Assembly: GCF_000374925.1 (NCBI RefSeq)
Contig: NZ_KB895553.1
Coordinates: 37,862-101,861, forward strand
Direction: 5' to 3'
DNA: 64,000 nt
From: Arthrobacter sp. 131MFCol6.1
GTDB lineage: Bacteria; Actinomycetota; Actinomycetes; Actinomycetales; Micrococcaceae
Below, piece after piece: positions 1 to 7,591 of the stretch. A model generated the notes under the pieces. The model ran no database searches. It worked only from the letters and a program-made list of their open reading frames with translations, and had not been told where the DNA came from. Numbering within the stretch: the stretch's first letter is position 1; each line of letters opens with the position of its first letter. The translations under genes and the position numbers were made by a program.

Positions 1-1013
1 GCATCAAGGTGATCGACCTCCTCACCCCGTACATCAAGGGTGGCAAGATCGGCCTGTTCGGTGGTGCCGGCGTCGGCAAGACCGTGCTGATCCAGGAAAT
101 GATCACCCGTGTGGCCCGCAACTTCGGTGGCACCTCGGTGTTCGCCGGTGTCGGCGAGCGTACCCGTGAAGGTAACGACCTCTGGGTCGAAATGGAAGAG
201 GCCGGCGTTCTCAAGGACACCGCCCTTGTGTTCGGCCAGATGGACGAGCCGCCGGGAACGCGTCTGCGCGTTGCACTGTCCGCCCTGACCATGGCGGAGT
301 ACTTCCGCGATGTGCAGAACCAGGACGTGCTGCTCTTCATCGACAACATCTTCCGCTTCACCCAGGCAGGCTCCGAGGTTTCCACCCTCCTCGGCCGCAT
401 GCCGTCGGCCGTGGGCTACCAGCCCAACCTGGCTGACGAGATGGGTCTCCTCCAGGAGCGCATCACGTCCACCAAGGGCCACTCCATCACCTCGATGCAG
501 GCCATCTACGTTCCCGCAGATGACTACACCGACCCGGCTCCGGCCACGACCTTCGCACACCTCGACGCGACCACGGAACTTTCCCGTGAAATCGCCTCCC
601 GTGGTCTGTACCCGGCCGTTGACCCGCTGACGTCGACCTCGCGCATCCTGGATCCGCAGTACATCGGCCACGACCACTACAACACGGCCGTCCGCGTCAA
701 GCAGATCCTGCAGAAGAACAAGGAACTTCAGGACATCATCGCCATCCTCGGCGTTGACGAACTCTCTGAAGAAGACAAGATCGTCGTGTCGCGTGCACGC
801 CGCATCCAGCAGTTCCTCTCGCAGAACACCTACACCGCCAAGCAGTTCACCGGCGTCGAAGGCTCCACCGTGTCCATCAAGGACACTGTTGAAGGCTTCA
901 CCGCTATCTGCGACGGCGACCTTGACCACGTTGCAGAGCAGGCGTTCTTCAACGTCGGCGGCCTGGACGACGTCGAGCGCCAGTGGGCCAAGATCCAGGA
1001 ACAGACCAAGTAA
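1..1013 (+). CDS. atpD: ATP synthase F1 subunit beta, 5'-truncated by window edge
   Basis: Catalytic beta subunit of F1Fo ATP synthase, which makes ATP at the cytoplasmic face of the membrane. The reading frame is already open at base 3, and about 336 residues remain of a protein that is usually near 480. The P-loop GGAGVGKT lies about 20 residues into the fragment. The family segments LLFIDNIFRFTQAGSEVSTL and PSAVGYQPNL and the signature PAVDPLTSTS follow. It ends in TAA one base before the atpC ATG, so it belongs to the atp operon whose upstream genes lie outside the window. The identity is certain; only the N-terminal part is missing. Confidence 0.98.
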   Translation, partial: IKVIDLLTPYIKGGKIGLFGGAGVGKTVLIQEMITRVARNFGGTSVFAGVGERTREGNDLWVEMEEAGVLKDTALVFGQMDEPPGTRLRVALSALTMAEYFRDVQNQDVLLFIDNIFRFTQAGSEVSTLLGRMPSAVGYQPNLADEMGLLQERITSTKGHSITSMQAIYVPADDYTDPAPATTFAHLDATTELSREIASRGLYPAVDPLTSTSRILDPQYIGHDHYNTAVRVKQILQKNKELQDIIAILGVDELSEEDKIVVSRARRIQQFLSQNTYTAKQFTGVEGSTVSIKDTVEGFTAICDGDLDHVAEQAFFNVGGLDDVERQWAKIQEQTK

Positions 1014-1014
1014 T

Positions 1015-1299
1015 ATGGCTGAGCTTGAGGTTGAGATTGTCGCAGCGGACCACTTCGTGTGGTCCGGAGCGGCCAAGATGGTCAAGGCCCGCACCAGCGA
1101 TGGTGAAATCGGAATCCTGCCCGGCCACTCGCCCCTGCTGGCGATTCTGGCCGAAGGTGAGCTGGCAATCGAGCCGGTATCCGGTGACCGCATCGCTGTA
1201 GTTGTTGACGGGGGATTCTTCTCTGTCGACAACAACAGGGTGGTCATTGTTGCTGACAACGCCCAAATGGGCGAAGCGGCTACTGCGGGGATCCGCTAG
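1015..1299 (+). CDS. atpC: ATP synthase F1 subunit epsilon, short form
   Basis: Epsilon subunit of the F1 central stalk (94 aa). It has the N-terminal beta-sandwich, with family motifs near residues 30-40 (SDGEIGILPGHSPLL) and a later VDGGFFSVDNNRVVIVAD stretch. The usual epsilon is about 120-140 aa; here the protein stops straight after the beta-sandwich, so the C-terminal helical hairpin that can inhibit ATP hydrolysis is absent. The sequence after the TAG shows no continuation of that domain, so this is a genuinely short form and not an obvious frameshift. The start is the ATG one base after the atpD stop. Translation is probably coupled to atpD. Confidence 0.95.
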   Translation: MAELEVEIVAADHFVWSGAAKMVKARTSDGEIGILPGHSPLLAILAEGELAIEPVSGDRIAVVVDGGFFSVDNNRVVIVADNAQMGEAATAGIR

Positions 1300-1309
1300 C
1301 ACGACCTTG

Positions 1310-1741
1310 ATGAACGATATTGGTTTGCCGTTCATCGTCCTGGCAACTGCGTTTGCGTTGCTGGTATTTGCACTGTGCCTTTCGGGGGTGCGCCGCTTCA
1401 ATCTGCGGCGCGCCCTCGGCACGGTGGACGCCTCCATCTGCACGGCTGGAAAAAGCTGGCAGATGGGGGTTTGTCGTTATCAGGACAACGACCTCGAGTG
1501 GTTCCGCTTGGTCTCACTCAGCGTCCGGCCCAAGCACACTTTCCGGCGCAGCTCGCTGGAGCTGCTTGGCCGGCGCAAGCCCACCGAATCCGAGCTCCTC
1601 AAGGTCCAGCCCGACGCCGTGATCGTGGAGCTCCGCTACGAGGGGCAGCAGGTCCTCCTCGCCATGCGCTTCGATGCCTACACGGGGTTGTCATCCTGGC
1701 TTGAGGCCGGACCCGTTATCGGCGTCGGCACCTGGCGCTAG
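1310..1741 (+). CDS. DUF2550 family membrane-anchored protein
   Basis: A 143-residue protein of the actinobacterial DUF2550 family, commonly found directly after atpC. One hydrophobic segment spans about residues 4-24 (FIVLATAFALLVFALCLSGV), followed by a soluble, Arg-rich domain containing WFRLVSLSVRP and a C-terminal SWLEAGPVIGVGTWR. The ATG at 1310 lies 10 nt after the atpC stop, suggesting it rides on the atp operon transcript. The molecular function is unknown; the family assignment rests on position and the conserved WFR/LEAGP segments. Confidence 0.82.
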   Translation: MNDIGLPFIVLATAFALLVFALCLSGVRRFNLRRALGTVDASICTAGKSWQMGVCRYQDNDLEWFRLVSLSVRPKHTFRRSSLELLGRRKPTESELLKVQPDAVIVELRYEGQQVLLAMRFDAYTGLSSWLEAGPVIGVGTWR

Positions 1742-1746
1742 CCCCG

Positions 1747-3156
1747 GTGGACTACCTCGATGGCCTCAGCCTGGTCGACGGCCCGGTGGTGTGGCTCGCG
1801 TGGGCTGCCGCCGCGGCGGGCCTGGCCTACCTCCTCCGGCACGCCGCCCTCCGGCGCACGGGTTTTGCCCACACCGGCCGCCGGCCGCCCGGCGCGGCCG
1901 TGGCCGTCGCGGCTGCCGTGACCCTGATCGCCGCCGCGCTCGTCGCGGCCGTGCACTGGTTCCTGCTCTATGCCGTCACGGTCTTCCCTGCCGAACTGCC
2001 GGGGGAGACCCTCGCCTGGTCCGTTGCCGGCGTCGTCGCCCTGCTCCTGTGGCTCATGCGCCTGCTGGGACTCTGGGGCCGCGGACGGGGCGGCACCAAT
2101 CCGGGCGGCACGAATCCGGGCGGCACGAATCCGGGCGGCACCCATCGCTGGCGTTCAAGCGCAGCAGCCACGGCGGCCCTCCTGGCCGTCCTCGCGCTGT
2201 CCGCCGTCCAGATCAACATCTACTTTGGCCTGAACCACACTGTGGGCGACCTCACCGGAGCCGCCGCAGCCCGGATCCAGCCGCTCGAGGCGGACCTGAC
2301 GCGCGCCGCCGGTGTCCCCGCCGCCACCGGGCTGGCCCACTGGCAGGCACCGGCCCACCTTCCCGACGGCGTCATCCGCAAGGCGGTCATCCCCGGCACC
2401 GTCTCCGGCTTCCAGAGCCGGGACGCCTACATCTACCTCCCCCCGGCCTACCTGAGTTCGCCCCGGCCCGCGCTGCCGGTGCTGGTCCTCTTTTCCGGCC
2501 AGCCGGGCAGCCCTGCCGACTGGCTGACCGGCGGCGCACTCCGGAGCCGGCTGGACCGCTTCGCCGCGGAGCACGCCGGGGTGGCGCCCGTAGCGGTGGT
2601 GGTCGATCCCAACGGCTCGCCGTCGGGAAACACGCTGTGCCTCGACAGCCGGATTGCCCGGGCGGACACCTTCCTGGCGCGGGACGTGCCGGACTGGATC
2701 AACCGCACGCTCGACGTCGACCCGGATCCCCGGCAGTGGGCCGCGGGCGGATTCTCCTTCGGCGGCACATGCGCCATGCAGATGCTCACGCGGCATCCCG
2801 CCGTCTACACCGCCGCCCTGGCCTTCTCCAGCGAGGAGGAGCCGGCCCTCGCGAAGGTGCGTGCCAAGACCATCGAGGCCTCCTTTGGCGCCGACACCGC
2901 GGCCTTCGACCGGCTGACCCCGCTGCGCGTCATGGCGGAAAACCGCTTCGACGGCCACGGCGTGTACTTCGCCGCCGGGGACCGCGACCCGCAGTTCAGC
3001 GGCTATATGGACGTGCTCTCCGAGGCGGCCCGCCGGGCCGGGTTCGGCGTCGAAACACACCGGATCGCCAACGCGGGGCACTCCTGGGACGTGGCATCCG
3101 GCGGCCTTCCCGGCGGCCTGGACTTCCTGGCCCGGCGCTGGGGGATCGCGCCATGA
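1747..3156 (+). CDS. Membrane-anchored esterase, candidate aminoacyl-lipid hydrolase
   Basis: A 469-aa protein with a GTG start. It has four N-terminal hydrophobic segments (about residues 12-30, 49-80, 88-110 and 138-160) and then an esterase-D/mycolyltransferase-like alpha/beta hydrolase domain from about residue 205. The nucleophile elbow GFSFGG puts the serine near residue 337; an AAGDRDPQF segment and a GHSWD motif (His near 445) can complete the triad. A Gly-Thr-Asn-Pro repeat links the third and fourth membrane segments. Its stop overlaps the ATG of the MprF-like gene (ATGA). Synthase plus hydrolase pairs are known for alanyl-phosphatidylglycerol (for example in Corynebacterium), so a lipid-deacylating or deaminoacylating role is inferred from context. 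Confidence 0.8.
   Translation: MDYLDGLSLVDGPVVWLAWAAAAAGLAYLLRHAALRRTGFAHTGRRPPGAAVAVAAAVTLIAAALVAAVHWFLLYAVTVFPAELPGETLAWSVAGVVALLLWLMRLLGLWGRGRGGTNPGGTNPGGTNPGGTHRWRSSAAATAALLAVLALSAVQINIYFGLNHTVGDLTGAAAARIQPLEADLTRAAGVPAATGLAHWQAPAHLPDGVIRKAVIPGTVSGFQSRDAYIYLPPAYLSSPRPALPVLVLFSGQPGSPADWLTGGALRSRLDRFAAEHAGVAPVAVVVDPNGSPSGNTLCLDSRIARADTFLARDVPDWINRTLDVDPDPRQWAAGGFSFGGTCAMQMLTRHPAVYTAALAFSSEEEPALAKVRAKTIEASFGADTAAFDRLTPLRVMAENRFDGHGVYFAAGDRDPQFSGYMDVLSEAARRAGFGVETHRIANAGHSWDVASGGLPGGLDFLARRWGIAP
2088..2142 (+). repeat. 15-bp in-frame tandem repeat, 3.7 copies
   Basis: Units starting GGGCGGCACSAATCC at 2088, 2103 and 2118, plus a partial fourth copy at 2133. They encode GGTNP repeats in the loop between membrane segments 3 and 4 of the esterase. 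Copy-number changes would lengthen or shorten the loop without breaking the frame. Confidence 0.9.
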
Positions 3157-5765
3157 GCCAATCCAAGACCGGCAGCCCCCGGACCGCGGCGGGCCCTGGG
3201 CCGGAGGCCCCGCCGTTCCAGGGCGTCTGGCGCCAGGGCATGCGCCGGACGCTGGCGCACTTCCGTGCCGTACCCTTCACGCTGGCGGTCCTCGCGGTCT
3301 TCCTCGGTGCCGGGGCCGTCACCGGCAGCTTCCTGTCGGGCCCGCCCGACGCCCTGCTGCCCATCGCGTCCGTCAACGCTGCCGGGCTGAAGGCGGGGCA
3401 CTGGTGGTCCTTGTTCACCTCATTGTTCTTCGCCACCAACCTGCTGGCCTACCTCGCCGCGTCCCTGATGATCCTCCTGCTGCTGGGTCTCGCTGAACGG
3501 CATCTGGGGACGCTGCGGACGGCCGTGTTCTTCTTTGTAGGCCAGTTCGCTGCTGTAACGGTCTTCCTGCTGGTCACCCAGCTGGCCCGGTATCTCGGCG
3601 ACGGCTGGCTGGGGCTCATGGTCAATGCCCGGCTGATCGGCCCCTACGCCGCCATCCTGGCCGTGACATTGGCCGCCAGCGGGCTGCTGCCCACGCTGTG
3701 GCAACGCAGGCTGCGGACCGCCGTCCTGTCCGCGTCCCTGCTGCTGGTGCTCTACGTCGGGCACCCGGAGACGGTGGTGGGGCTCGCCGGCGCCCTTGCC
3801 GGCCTGGCCGCGGGCTGGTGGATCCAGGGCGACCGGGGGACCCTGCACCGGCACCGTTCAACGGGACGCGAAACACGCAACCTGCTGGCGCTCACGGTCG
3901 CGATCTTCGCGGTGGGGCCGATCCTCACGGCCGCTGTCAGCAGCCCCACCGGGCCCCTGGCCCTGTTGCGCGACGTCGTTCTGAACCCGCTGCCCACGCT
4001 GGGCCAGCTGGAGCAAAACTGCGGCGGAACGGTTGACGTCAGCTGCCTGGAGGCAGGCCGGGCCGGACTCGCCGGTCCGCTGGGCCTCGCGCTGGCAGTT
4101 GTCCCGGTGGTCCTGCTGTTGATCTGTGCGGACGGCATGCGGCAGGGCCGCCGCCTGGCCCTGCGGATCGCCATCATCGTCCAGCTCGGCGTTACAGCCC
4201 TGGCAGCCGTGTACCTGGCCCTGTTCGCCCGCATTCCGCACTACCCCAACCGGCCGCACACGGCTGTGATGGGCTCCGGCTTCGTCCACGTCCTTCCGCT
4301 CGTCGCCGTTCCGTTGCTGCTCGCTGTGCTGCTCTGGCTAAACCGCCGGCAGTTCCGCGTGGAGACGGCTCCGCAGGCCAGACGGATCCTGGGCATCGTG
4401 GTCGGCGGCACATGGCTGGTGCTCGCCGGGACCTACGCGGTGGCCTGGCTCGCCGCCGGCGGAATGGACCGCGACGGGGGAGTGCTGGGCCTCGCGGCGG
4501 AACTCGCCCGGCAGTACCTGCCGCTGCCCATTCCGGGCGCCTACAGCCGGCTGTTCCAGAACCGTAACGCCGTGGAGTCCTTCCTGTTCGCCTACGCCGG
4601 CATCATCTTCTGGGGGGTGGCCCTGGCGGCGGTCTGGTTGGTGCTGCGGCGGCGGCTGCACGGTACCGGACTGAACAGCACCGACGTCGGTTCCGGGGAC
4701 CGGGACACGGCCCGTGACCTGATCCGCCAGGGCGGGGACTCACTGTCCTGGATGGCGCTCTGGGAACCGAACAAATACTGGTTTACGCCGGACCGGCGCA
4801 GCGGCGTGGCCTACCAGCAGCACGGCAACGTGGCCCTGACGCTGGCGGGCCCGTTCGGCCCCGCCGCCCTCCGCGAGGAGACCGCGGCGGGTTTCATGCG
4901 CTACTGCGCCGAACACGCCCTGATCCCGTGTTTCTACTCCTGCACCGCCGGGCTCTGGCCGATGCTCCGGGCCCGCGGATTCCGCCGCGTGGCCGTGGCC
5001 CAGGAAACCAGGCTCGCCGTGCGCGAACTGGAGTTCAAGGGCAAGGAATGGCAAAACGTCCGCACCGCCCTGAACCGGGCCGCGAAGACCGGTGTCCAGG
5101 CCGTGTGGGGGCGCTACAGCGAATTCCCGGCCCCGCTGCGGACCCAGCTCAGCGAGGTTTCCGAAGAATGGGCGGCACAAAAGCACGTGCCGGAGATGGG
5201 CTTCACGCTCGGCAGCATCGACGAGCTCGACGACGACGAGGTGCTGTGCTGCCTGGCGGTGGACGCCGACGGACGCGTGCAGGGCGTCACGAGCTGGCTG
5301 CCGGTGTATGCGGACGGACAGCTCGTGAGCTGGACCCTGGACTTCATGCGCCGGCGCGGGGACGCGTTCCCGGGTGTCATGGAGTTCCTCATCGCGTCCG
5401 CCGTGCTGGAGCTCAAGCGCACGGTTGAGGTGATCTCCCTGTCCGGCTCGCCGCTGGCGAAGGACCGTGACGGAGACGTCGCCGGCGGCAGCGACTCCGA
5501 GGACAGCGACTCCGGGGACAGCGACTCCGGGCCGGAGGGGCTGGCCGGGATCCTGGACGTCGTGGGCCGGGCCCTGGAACCCGTCTACGGCTTCCGTTCG
5601 CTGGCAACCTTCAAGTCGCGTTTCAAACCGGACTACCGCACGTTGTACCTCTACTACCAGGATCCGCTGCAATTGCCCGCGATGGGCCGGGCCCTGAGCC
5701 GCGCATACCTTCCCGGGTTGTCCGTCCGGCAAAGCGCCCGCCTGCTGCGCACGTTGGTGAGATAG
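3153..5765 (+). CDS. MprF-like aminoacyl-phosphatidylglycerol synthase with N-terminal multi-pass domain
   Basis: An 870-aa protein. The N-terminal ~500 residues are multi-pass membrane: first segment near residues 35-60, then a rhomboid-like LLAYLAASLMILLLLGLAE segment and several more. The C-terminal part, from about residue 520, matches the DUF2156 phosphatidylglycerol lysyl/alanyl-transferase domain (GDSLSWMALWEPNKYWF, SLSGSPLAKD, GFRSLATFKSRFKP). MprF proteins transfer an amino acid from aminoacyl-tRNA to phosphatidylglycerol and so reduce negative membrane charge. An acidic Ser/Asp-rich insert lies near residues 777-796. It is co-translated with the upstream esterase through an ATGA overlap. 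The amino acid used cannot be read from sequence alone. Confidence 0.88.
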   Translation: MSQSKTGSPRTAAGPGPEAPPFQGVWRQGMRRTLAHFRAVPFTLAVLAVFLGAGAVTGSFLSGPPDALLPIASVNAAGLKAGHWWSLFTSLFFATNLLAYLAASLMILLLLGLAERHLGTLRTAVFFFVGQFAAVTVFLLVTQLARYLGDGWLGLMVNARLIGPYAAILAVTLAASGLLPTLWQRRLRTAVLSASLLLVLYVGHPETVVGLAGALAGLAAGWWIQGDRGTLHRHRSTGRETRNLLALTVAIFAVGPILTAAVSSPTGPLALLRDVVLNPLPTLGQLEQNCGGTVDVSCLEAGRAGLAGPLGLALAVVPVVLLLICADGMRQGRRLALRIAIIVQLGVTALAAVYLALFARIPHYPNRPHTAVMGSGFVHVLPLVAVPLLLAVLLWLNRRQFRVETAPQARRILGIVVGGTWLVLAGTYAVAWLAAGGMDRDGGVLGLAAELARQYLPLPIPGAYSRLFQNRNAVESFLFAYAGIIFWGVALAAVWLVLRRRLHGTGLNSTDVGSGDRDTARDLIRQGGDSLSWMALWEPNKYWFTPDRRSGVAYQQHGNVALTLAGPFGPAALREETAAGFMRYCAEHALIPCFYSCTAGLWPMLRARGFRRVAVAQETRLAVRELEFKGKEWQNVRTALNRAAKTGVQAVWGRYSEFPAPLRTQLSEVSEEWAAQKHVPEMGFTLGSIDELDDDEVLCCLAVDADGRVQGVTSWLPVYADGQLVSWTLDFMRRRGDAFPGVMEFLIASAVLELKRTVEVISLSGSPLAKDRDGDVAGGSDSEDSDSGDSDSGPEGLAGILDVVGRALEPVYGFRSLATFKSRFKPDYRTLYLYYQDPLQLPAMGRALSRAYLPGLSVRQSARLLRTLVR

Positions 5766-5866
5766 GCGGGGCCGGCGGATTAGTGCCCGGCGTGAGTGCG
5801 CAATTCGGCTGAAGAATGCATCCGGCACAATGCGGAGGACCTGAAACGCCGCGCCCAAGAATGCAC

Positions 5867-5902
5867 AAAAAATGATCCCCGGCACAAATGCCGGGGATCA
5901 TT
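5867..5902 (-). terminator. Rho-independent terminator of the cold-shock gene
   Basis: Perfect 14-bp stem (5871-5884 with 5889-5902) and a 4-nt loop. Read on the minus strand, it is followed by a run of six T residues at 5872-5867. It lies 39 bp past the cold-shock stop codon. Confidence 0.9.
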
Positions 5903-5940
5903 CCTTGTGCGGAAATGCCTAAAGACTTCCCGACTGGAGA

Positions 5941-6144
5941 CTAGACCAGCGTTACGCCGGTGGCCTGGGGGCCCTTGGCGCCCTGGCCGATCTCGAACTG
6001 AACACGCTGGTTCTCGTCGAGGGTCTTGAAGCCGCCGGTCTGGATCTCGGAGTAGTGAACGAAGACATCGCCATCGGAGTCATCCGGGGTGATGAAGCCG
6101 AAGCCCTTTTCTGCGTTGAACCACTTGACGGTTCCCTGAGCCAT
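5941..6144 (-). CDS. cspA: Cold-shock domain protein (CspA family)
   Basis: A 67-aa single-domain nucleic-acid-binding protein that acts as an RNA chaperone in the cytoplasm. RNP1 (KGFGFI) and RNP2 (VFVHYSEI) are intact, and the start MAQGTVKWFNAEKG is typical of actinobacterial CspA. The ATG at 6144 is preceded by GAGGAGAAACAA on the minus strand, a good Shine-Dalgarno. The 5' leader is long and contains a hairpin at 6267-6288, which fits post-transcriptional temperature control as known for cspA mRNAs. It is monocistronic, ending in a strong terminator. Confidence 0.97.
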   Translation of the reverse strand: MAQGTVKWFNAEKGFGFITPDDSDGDVFVHYSEIQTGGFKTLDENQRVQFEIGQGAKGPQATGVTLV

Positions 6145-6266
6145 TTGTTTCTCCTCATTGTGGATCTTGAATAAATCCGGCGCACTTCGCACCGGACTTG
6201 GTCACTCTGCGAGAAGAACCTTTGGCAACGGAACCGGATTCACGGACCGTGCGGCAGGAGCTTCAC

Positions 6267-6288
6267 GCTCGCAACATGTCTTGCGAGC
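6267..6288 (-). promoter_or_regulatory. Hairpin in the cold-shock mRNA leader
   Basis: Inverted repeat GCTCGCAA/TTGCGAGC with a 6-nt loop, about 125 nt upstream of the cold-shock start codon. It falls inside the leader if transcription starts near 6305. Cold-shock leaders often fold; the function of this one is inferred. Confidence 0.4.
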
Positions 6289-6312
6289 ATGAAAAACACC
6301 TACACAAAGACT

Positions 6313-6342
6313 TGTATAAGAATTTCATGACACTTGCGTCAG
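6313..6342 (-). promoter_or_regulatory. Candidate promoter of the cold-shock gene
   Basis: On the minus strand, CTGACG (6342-6337) and TATACA (6318-6313) are separated by 18 nt in a locally AT-rich stretch. This would give a leader of roughly 160 nt. Neither hexamer is perfect. Confidence 0.35.
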
Positions 6343-6431
6343 GTCAACGGGCGAACGGAAGAATTGCATAAAAATTGTGCAAAGAACGGCTTAACGCGAA
6401 TCGTCACCGCGGAAAGCCTGCCGCGGGGTGC

Positions 6432-7127
6432 CTAAAAGAGCCGGGATTCGCTGTCGTCAACGCCGCGCATGGCGTCGTAGTCCAGGGTGACGCAGTCGAT
6501 TCCGCGGTCCTTCGCGAGGACCTTGGCCTGCGGCTTGATCTGCTGGGCTGCGAAGATTCCCCGGACCGGGGCCAGCAGTGGGTCCCGGTTCAGCAGTTCC
6601 AGGTACCGGGTGAGCTGCTCGACGCCGTCGATGTCGCCCCGGCGCTTGAGCTCAATGGCCACGGTGGCGCCGTCCGCGTCCCGGGCCAGGATGTCCACGG
6701 GGCCGATCGCGGTGAAATACTCCCGGCGGATCAGCGAGAACCCGGTGCCGAGCAGTTCGATCTGGGCGGCCAGGAGCCGCTGGAGGTCCGCCTCGACGCC
6801 GTCCTTGATCAGGCCCGGGTCCTGGCCCAGCTCGTGGGAGGTGTCGTGCAGCTGCTCGTGGATGTTGATGATGAGCCGGTCATCGGTCTTGGCCGACTGG
6901 ACCGTCCACTGCTCGACGACGCCGACCTCGACGTCGACCTCATCCGGTGTGGAGACCCGCAGGGACGCAGGAGGGCTCATCCAGTTCAGCGGCTTGTAGG
7001 ACCCGCCGTCGGAATGGACCAGGACCGAACCGTCGGCCTTCACCAGCAACAGCCTGGTGGCCAGCGGCAGGTGGGCTTTGAGGCGGCCGACGTAATCAAC
7101 GGAGCAGCGGGCTATGACTAAACGCAC
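6432..7127 (-). CDS. nucS: Mismatch-specific endonuclease NucS (EndoMS)
   Basis: A 231-aa nuclease that cuts both strands at mismatches and provides mismatch repair in actinobacteria lacking MutS/MutL. The C-terminal RecB-like catalytic core is visible: GPVDILARDADG, then ATVAIELKRRGDIDGVEQL with the Asp-Glu-Lys catalytic residues. The N-terminal MRLVIARCSVDYVGRL is typical of the family. The GTG at 7127 is chosen because it fits the usual family length and lies 7 nt after a TAGAGT hexamer; upstream residues in the same frame are low-complexity shadow. It is divergent from the next gene. Confidence 0.95.
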   Translation of the reverse strand: MRLVIARCSVDYVGRLKAHLPLATRLLLVKADGSVLVHSDGGSYKPLNWMSPPASLRVSTPDEVDVEVGVVEQWTVQSAKTDDRLIINIHEQLHDTSHELGQDPGLIKDGVEADLQRLLAAQIELLGTGFSLIRREYFTAIGPVDILARDADGATVAIELKRRGDIDGVEQLTRYLELLNRDPLLAPVRGIFAAQQIKPQAKVLAKDRGIDCVTLDYDAMRGVDDSESRLF

Positions 7128-7134
7128 CCGGTCC

Positions 7135-7140
7135 ACTCTA
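7135..7140 (-). promoter_or_regulatory. -10 box of leaderless nucS
   Basis: TAGAGT on the minus strand, 7 nt before the GTG start. Confidence 0.55.
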
Positions 7141-7209
7141 CCGCCTGCGCGGGCGGCGGCGTGGCGGGGGAGGCAAGGAGCGGCAGCCGGACTGGGGCAG
7201 AATGGAGGC

Positions 7210-7581
7210 ATGCCCCGTTCCAACCGACCCCGCCGCGCCGGCTCTGCGAAGACAGGCTCTGGCAAGGGCGCAGCGCCCGGAAAGAGCAAAGCCGGCGGAG
7301 CCAAGCACGGCCCGGCACCGGAACTTGACCTGGAGCGCGCCCGCTCAGGGTTCGCCCGCCGGGAGAGCGCACCGGACGGCGAATGGATGGTCCGCCCCAT
7401 CACCGCGGGCCGTGCCGAGAAGACCTACATCTGCCCGGGCTGCTCCACCGCCGTGCTGCCGGGGATCGCGCACCTGGTGGTCTGGTCCGAGGACCACCTC
7501 TTTGGCGCCGCCGCGGGTCTCGCCGAACGGCGCCACTGGCACAGCAACTGCTGGACATCGCGGAGCTACCGGTATCGCTAA
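7210..7581 (+). CDS. Small zinc-ribbon-like protein of unknown function
   Basis: A 123-aa protein with a basic, Gly/Ala/Lys-rich N-terminus (residues 1-40) and a compact C-terminal half. That half holds CPGC near residue 77, followed by HLVVWSEDH and RHWHSNCW. The Cys/His spacing (CxxC, then H and C) suggests a zinc-binding knuckle. Similar proteins in actinobacteria are often labelled 'ATP/GTP-binding', but no P-loop is visible. The ATG at 7210 has GGAGG 2 nt upstream and also CAGAAT 6 nt upstream, so leader type is unclear. The next gene starts 10 nt after its stop. Confidence 0.7.
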   Translation: MPRSNRPRRAGSAKTGSGKGAAPGKSKAGGAKHGPAPELDLERARSGFARRESAPDGEWMVRPITAGRAEKTYICPGCSTAVLPGIAHLVVWSEDHLFGAAAGLAERRHWHSNCWTSRSYRYR

Positions 7582-7584
7582 GCT
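7579..7584 (+). promoter_or_regulatory. -10 box of the leaderless hydrolase gene
   Basis: TAAGCT overlapping the end of the preceding gene, 7 nt before ATG 7592. It implies an internal promoter rather than simple read-through. Confidence 0.5.
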
Positions 7585-7591
7585 GGTCAGC

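Noticed and set aside
1674..3152. Upstream in-frame extension of the MprF-like gene
   Set aside because: It overlaps the whole esterase gene in another frame and is Arg/Pro-rich. The ATGA overlap at 3153 is the natural start.
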